38,020 nt of DNA from Penium margaritaceum. Its lineage: Eukaryota > Streptophyta > Zygnematophyceae > Desmidiales > Peniaceae. The translations under genes and the position numbers were made by a program. The notes beneath the pieces were generated by a model that worked only from the letters and a program-made list of their open reading frames with translations, was not told the DNA's origin and did no database searches. Location of the stretch: positions 1-38,020 of the forward strand of contig SZWC01023531.1 of the NCBI GenBank assembly GCA_023375785.1, read 5' to 3'. Shown here one piece after another: positions 37,006 to 38,020 of this stretch (its first letter is position 1; each line of letters starts with the position of its first letter).

Positions 37006-38020
37006 ACCATCGCAGAGCTACGTCGACTGCTGGCATTTCGCTCTTAGGGAGGTGCGAATGTGCTGTCACAGCCGAGTGGTCCACAGACTGATTGTCCATC
37101 TGTGTTTATTGCACGTGGTCATGCTTGTGGGGGGGTTGCGTCGCCTGATGAGGGTGGCACAAAGGCTCTTGGCCTGAGTGTCCAAGGCACCTACACGGAG
37201 GTGCACCCAGCCTGTCCCATTGGGCACCAGCTGGTCGCTGACGAGCACGAGTCTGCACAGGCAGTGGCCGCTGACCTGGTTGTGGTCCGTCCGACCCGCG
37301 AGGCGTGTGTCCTGGCCACCCGGAGCTCTCCTTTGACGGTTCCTGATCCAGACACGTTAAAGGAGGCCCTCTCAGGAGATGATGCTTAGCAGTGGCGGGC
37401 CGCCTGTGAGGACGAGCTCAGGGCCATCCGGGAGCACGGATTTTTTGAGCTGGTCGACCGTCCTGAGGGACGGAAGGTCGTGCAGGCCAAGTGGGTCTTC
37501 CGCAAGAAGGTGAAGCCTGACGGCTCACTGGACCGCTCTAAGGCCCGCTTGACTGCCAAGGGGTTCTCTCAGGTTGAGGGGTGGACTTCACTGACACCTT
37601 TGCCCCTGTTGGCCGCATGACCACAGCTCGCGTGCTGCTTGGTGTGGTCGCCCATCATGACTGGGAACTGCACCAGATGGATGTGAACAATGCGTTCCTC
37701 CATGGCACCTTGGGGGAGGAGATCTACATGGTCCAGCCACCTGGGTTTGAGGTCGAAGGCAACAAGGTCTGGCGCTTGCGCAAGGCCTTGTATGGCCTGA
37801 AGCAGTCGCCCCGGTGCTGGAACCAAGAGATCACTCGCACCCTCACGCAGGCCGGATATGTCCAGAATGACGCCGATCCGTCACTCTTCATCCGACGGAC
37901 AGCCGAGCACCTCACTGCCATTCTGGTGTACGTGGACGATCTCCTGATTGCGTCTCCTTCACTGGAGGCCGTGAAGGAGGCCAAGGCGGTCCTGCAGGCC
38001 GCCTACAGGATGAAGGACCT
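37006..38020 (+). pseudogene. E4 gag end fused to pol linker and reverse transcriptase (PR and INT deleted)
   Basis: The gag frame continues IAELRRLLAFRS, TAG (37045), GGANVLSQPSGPQ and ARGHACGGVAS. It then joins at about 37140 directly to GGTKALGLS, EVHPACPIGHQLV, the linker that in E2 precedes RT. Protease and integrase are absent. RT starts QWRAACEDELRAI after TAG 37387, with AKWVFRKKVKPDGSLDRSKA. A one-base loss near 37580 shifts the frame. Then it is open to the edge: DWELHQMDVNNAFLHGTL, KALYGLKQSPRCWNQE and an intact YVDD (37929-37940). RNase H and 3' LTR must lie beyond the window. Confidence 0.85.

Larger units (their letters stand above)
33741..38020 (+). mobile_element. E4: Ty1/copia retrotransposon of the E2 family, lacking PR and INT
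   Basis: 5' LTR 33741-34384, PBS 34385-34396, CAG-rich leader, gag, then directly the linker and RT. The window ends inside RT. Its gag and RT are clearly the same family as E2 on the opposite strand. Compared with E2, about 2 kb between gag and RT are missing, and the frame is kept across the junction. Numerous TAG codons and two frameshifts make this copy non-functional, but the RT frame after about 37580 is open to the window edge. Confidence 0.85.

Noticed and set aside
17772..38020. Alternative genetic code with TAG read as Gln (known in some green algae)
   Set aside because: TAG also stands at Trp and Tyr positions, and TAA, TGA and frameshifts occur in the same frames, so decay explains it better. 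Host genes would be needed to decide.

Overview
The window looks like repeat-dominated nuclear DNA of a green-lineage (Viridiplantae) eukaryote. Supporting signs are plant-type LTR retrotransposons primed by initiator-tRNA-Met (TGGTATCAGAGC-type primer sites), a hAT transposon with an 8-bp target duplication, TTTAGGG-type telomeric repeats, and a stop-codon decay pattern that fits CHG cytosine methylation. A charophyte-type alga is possible, but the sequence does not prove it. I found no host single-copy gene, rRNA, tRNA or CRISPR. Nearly everything from 2340 to the end can be assigned to transposable elements nested in one another.

Layout: (i) 1-2299 is a microsatellite, TATATC hexamers organised into a perfect 42-bp higher-order array, then (TC)n. 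(ii) 2340-2600 (-) is a Ty3/gypsy RT fragment. (iii) 2872-9402 is element E1, an LTR element with a 1547-bp 5' LTR, PBS, about 4.7 kb of internal DNA without recognisable pol, a polypurine tract and a truncated 3' LTR. (iv) 9404-12318 (-) is a decayed Ty3/gypsy gag-PR-RT piece with PBS and probable 5' LTR; a possible chromodomain remnant lies at 12405-12550 (+). (v) 12569-24507 (-), with its outer LTR piece at 33498-33740, is copia element E2. Its 3' LTR is split by a 4445-bp hAT transposon (12858-17302) and its 5' LTR by copia element E3 (24508-33497, +). (vi) 33741 to the window end (+) is copia element E4, of the same family as E2 but opposite in orientation. It sits head to head with the E2 LTR remnant and lacks protease and integrase.

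How the parts work together: E2, E3 and E4 share one plan: LTR, tRNA-Met PBS, a long leader built of (CAG)n-like sequence, a cluster of TGACGTCA-type motifs, then gag and pol (PR-INT-RT-RNase H), a CATGGGGGAG polypurine tract and LTR. The reading frames are broken mostly by in-frame TAG codons. The hAT transposase is also broken, and its C-terminal ORF is inflated by an exact 530-bp duplication flanking a single N, probably an unmerged assembly overlap. The insertion order is readable: E2 first, then hAT, E3 and E4 into its LTRs.

Points most worth a second look: the shared leader and TGACGTCA architecture in three copia elements; telomeric repeats lying between the E3 3' LTR and its target-site duplication; the in-frame loss of protease and integrase in E4; the CHG-like amber decay; and the flawless 42-bp microsatellite.
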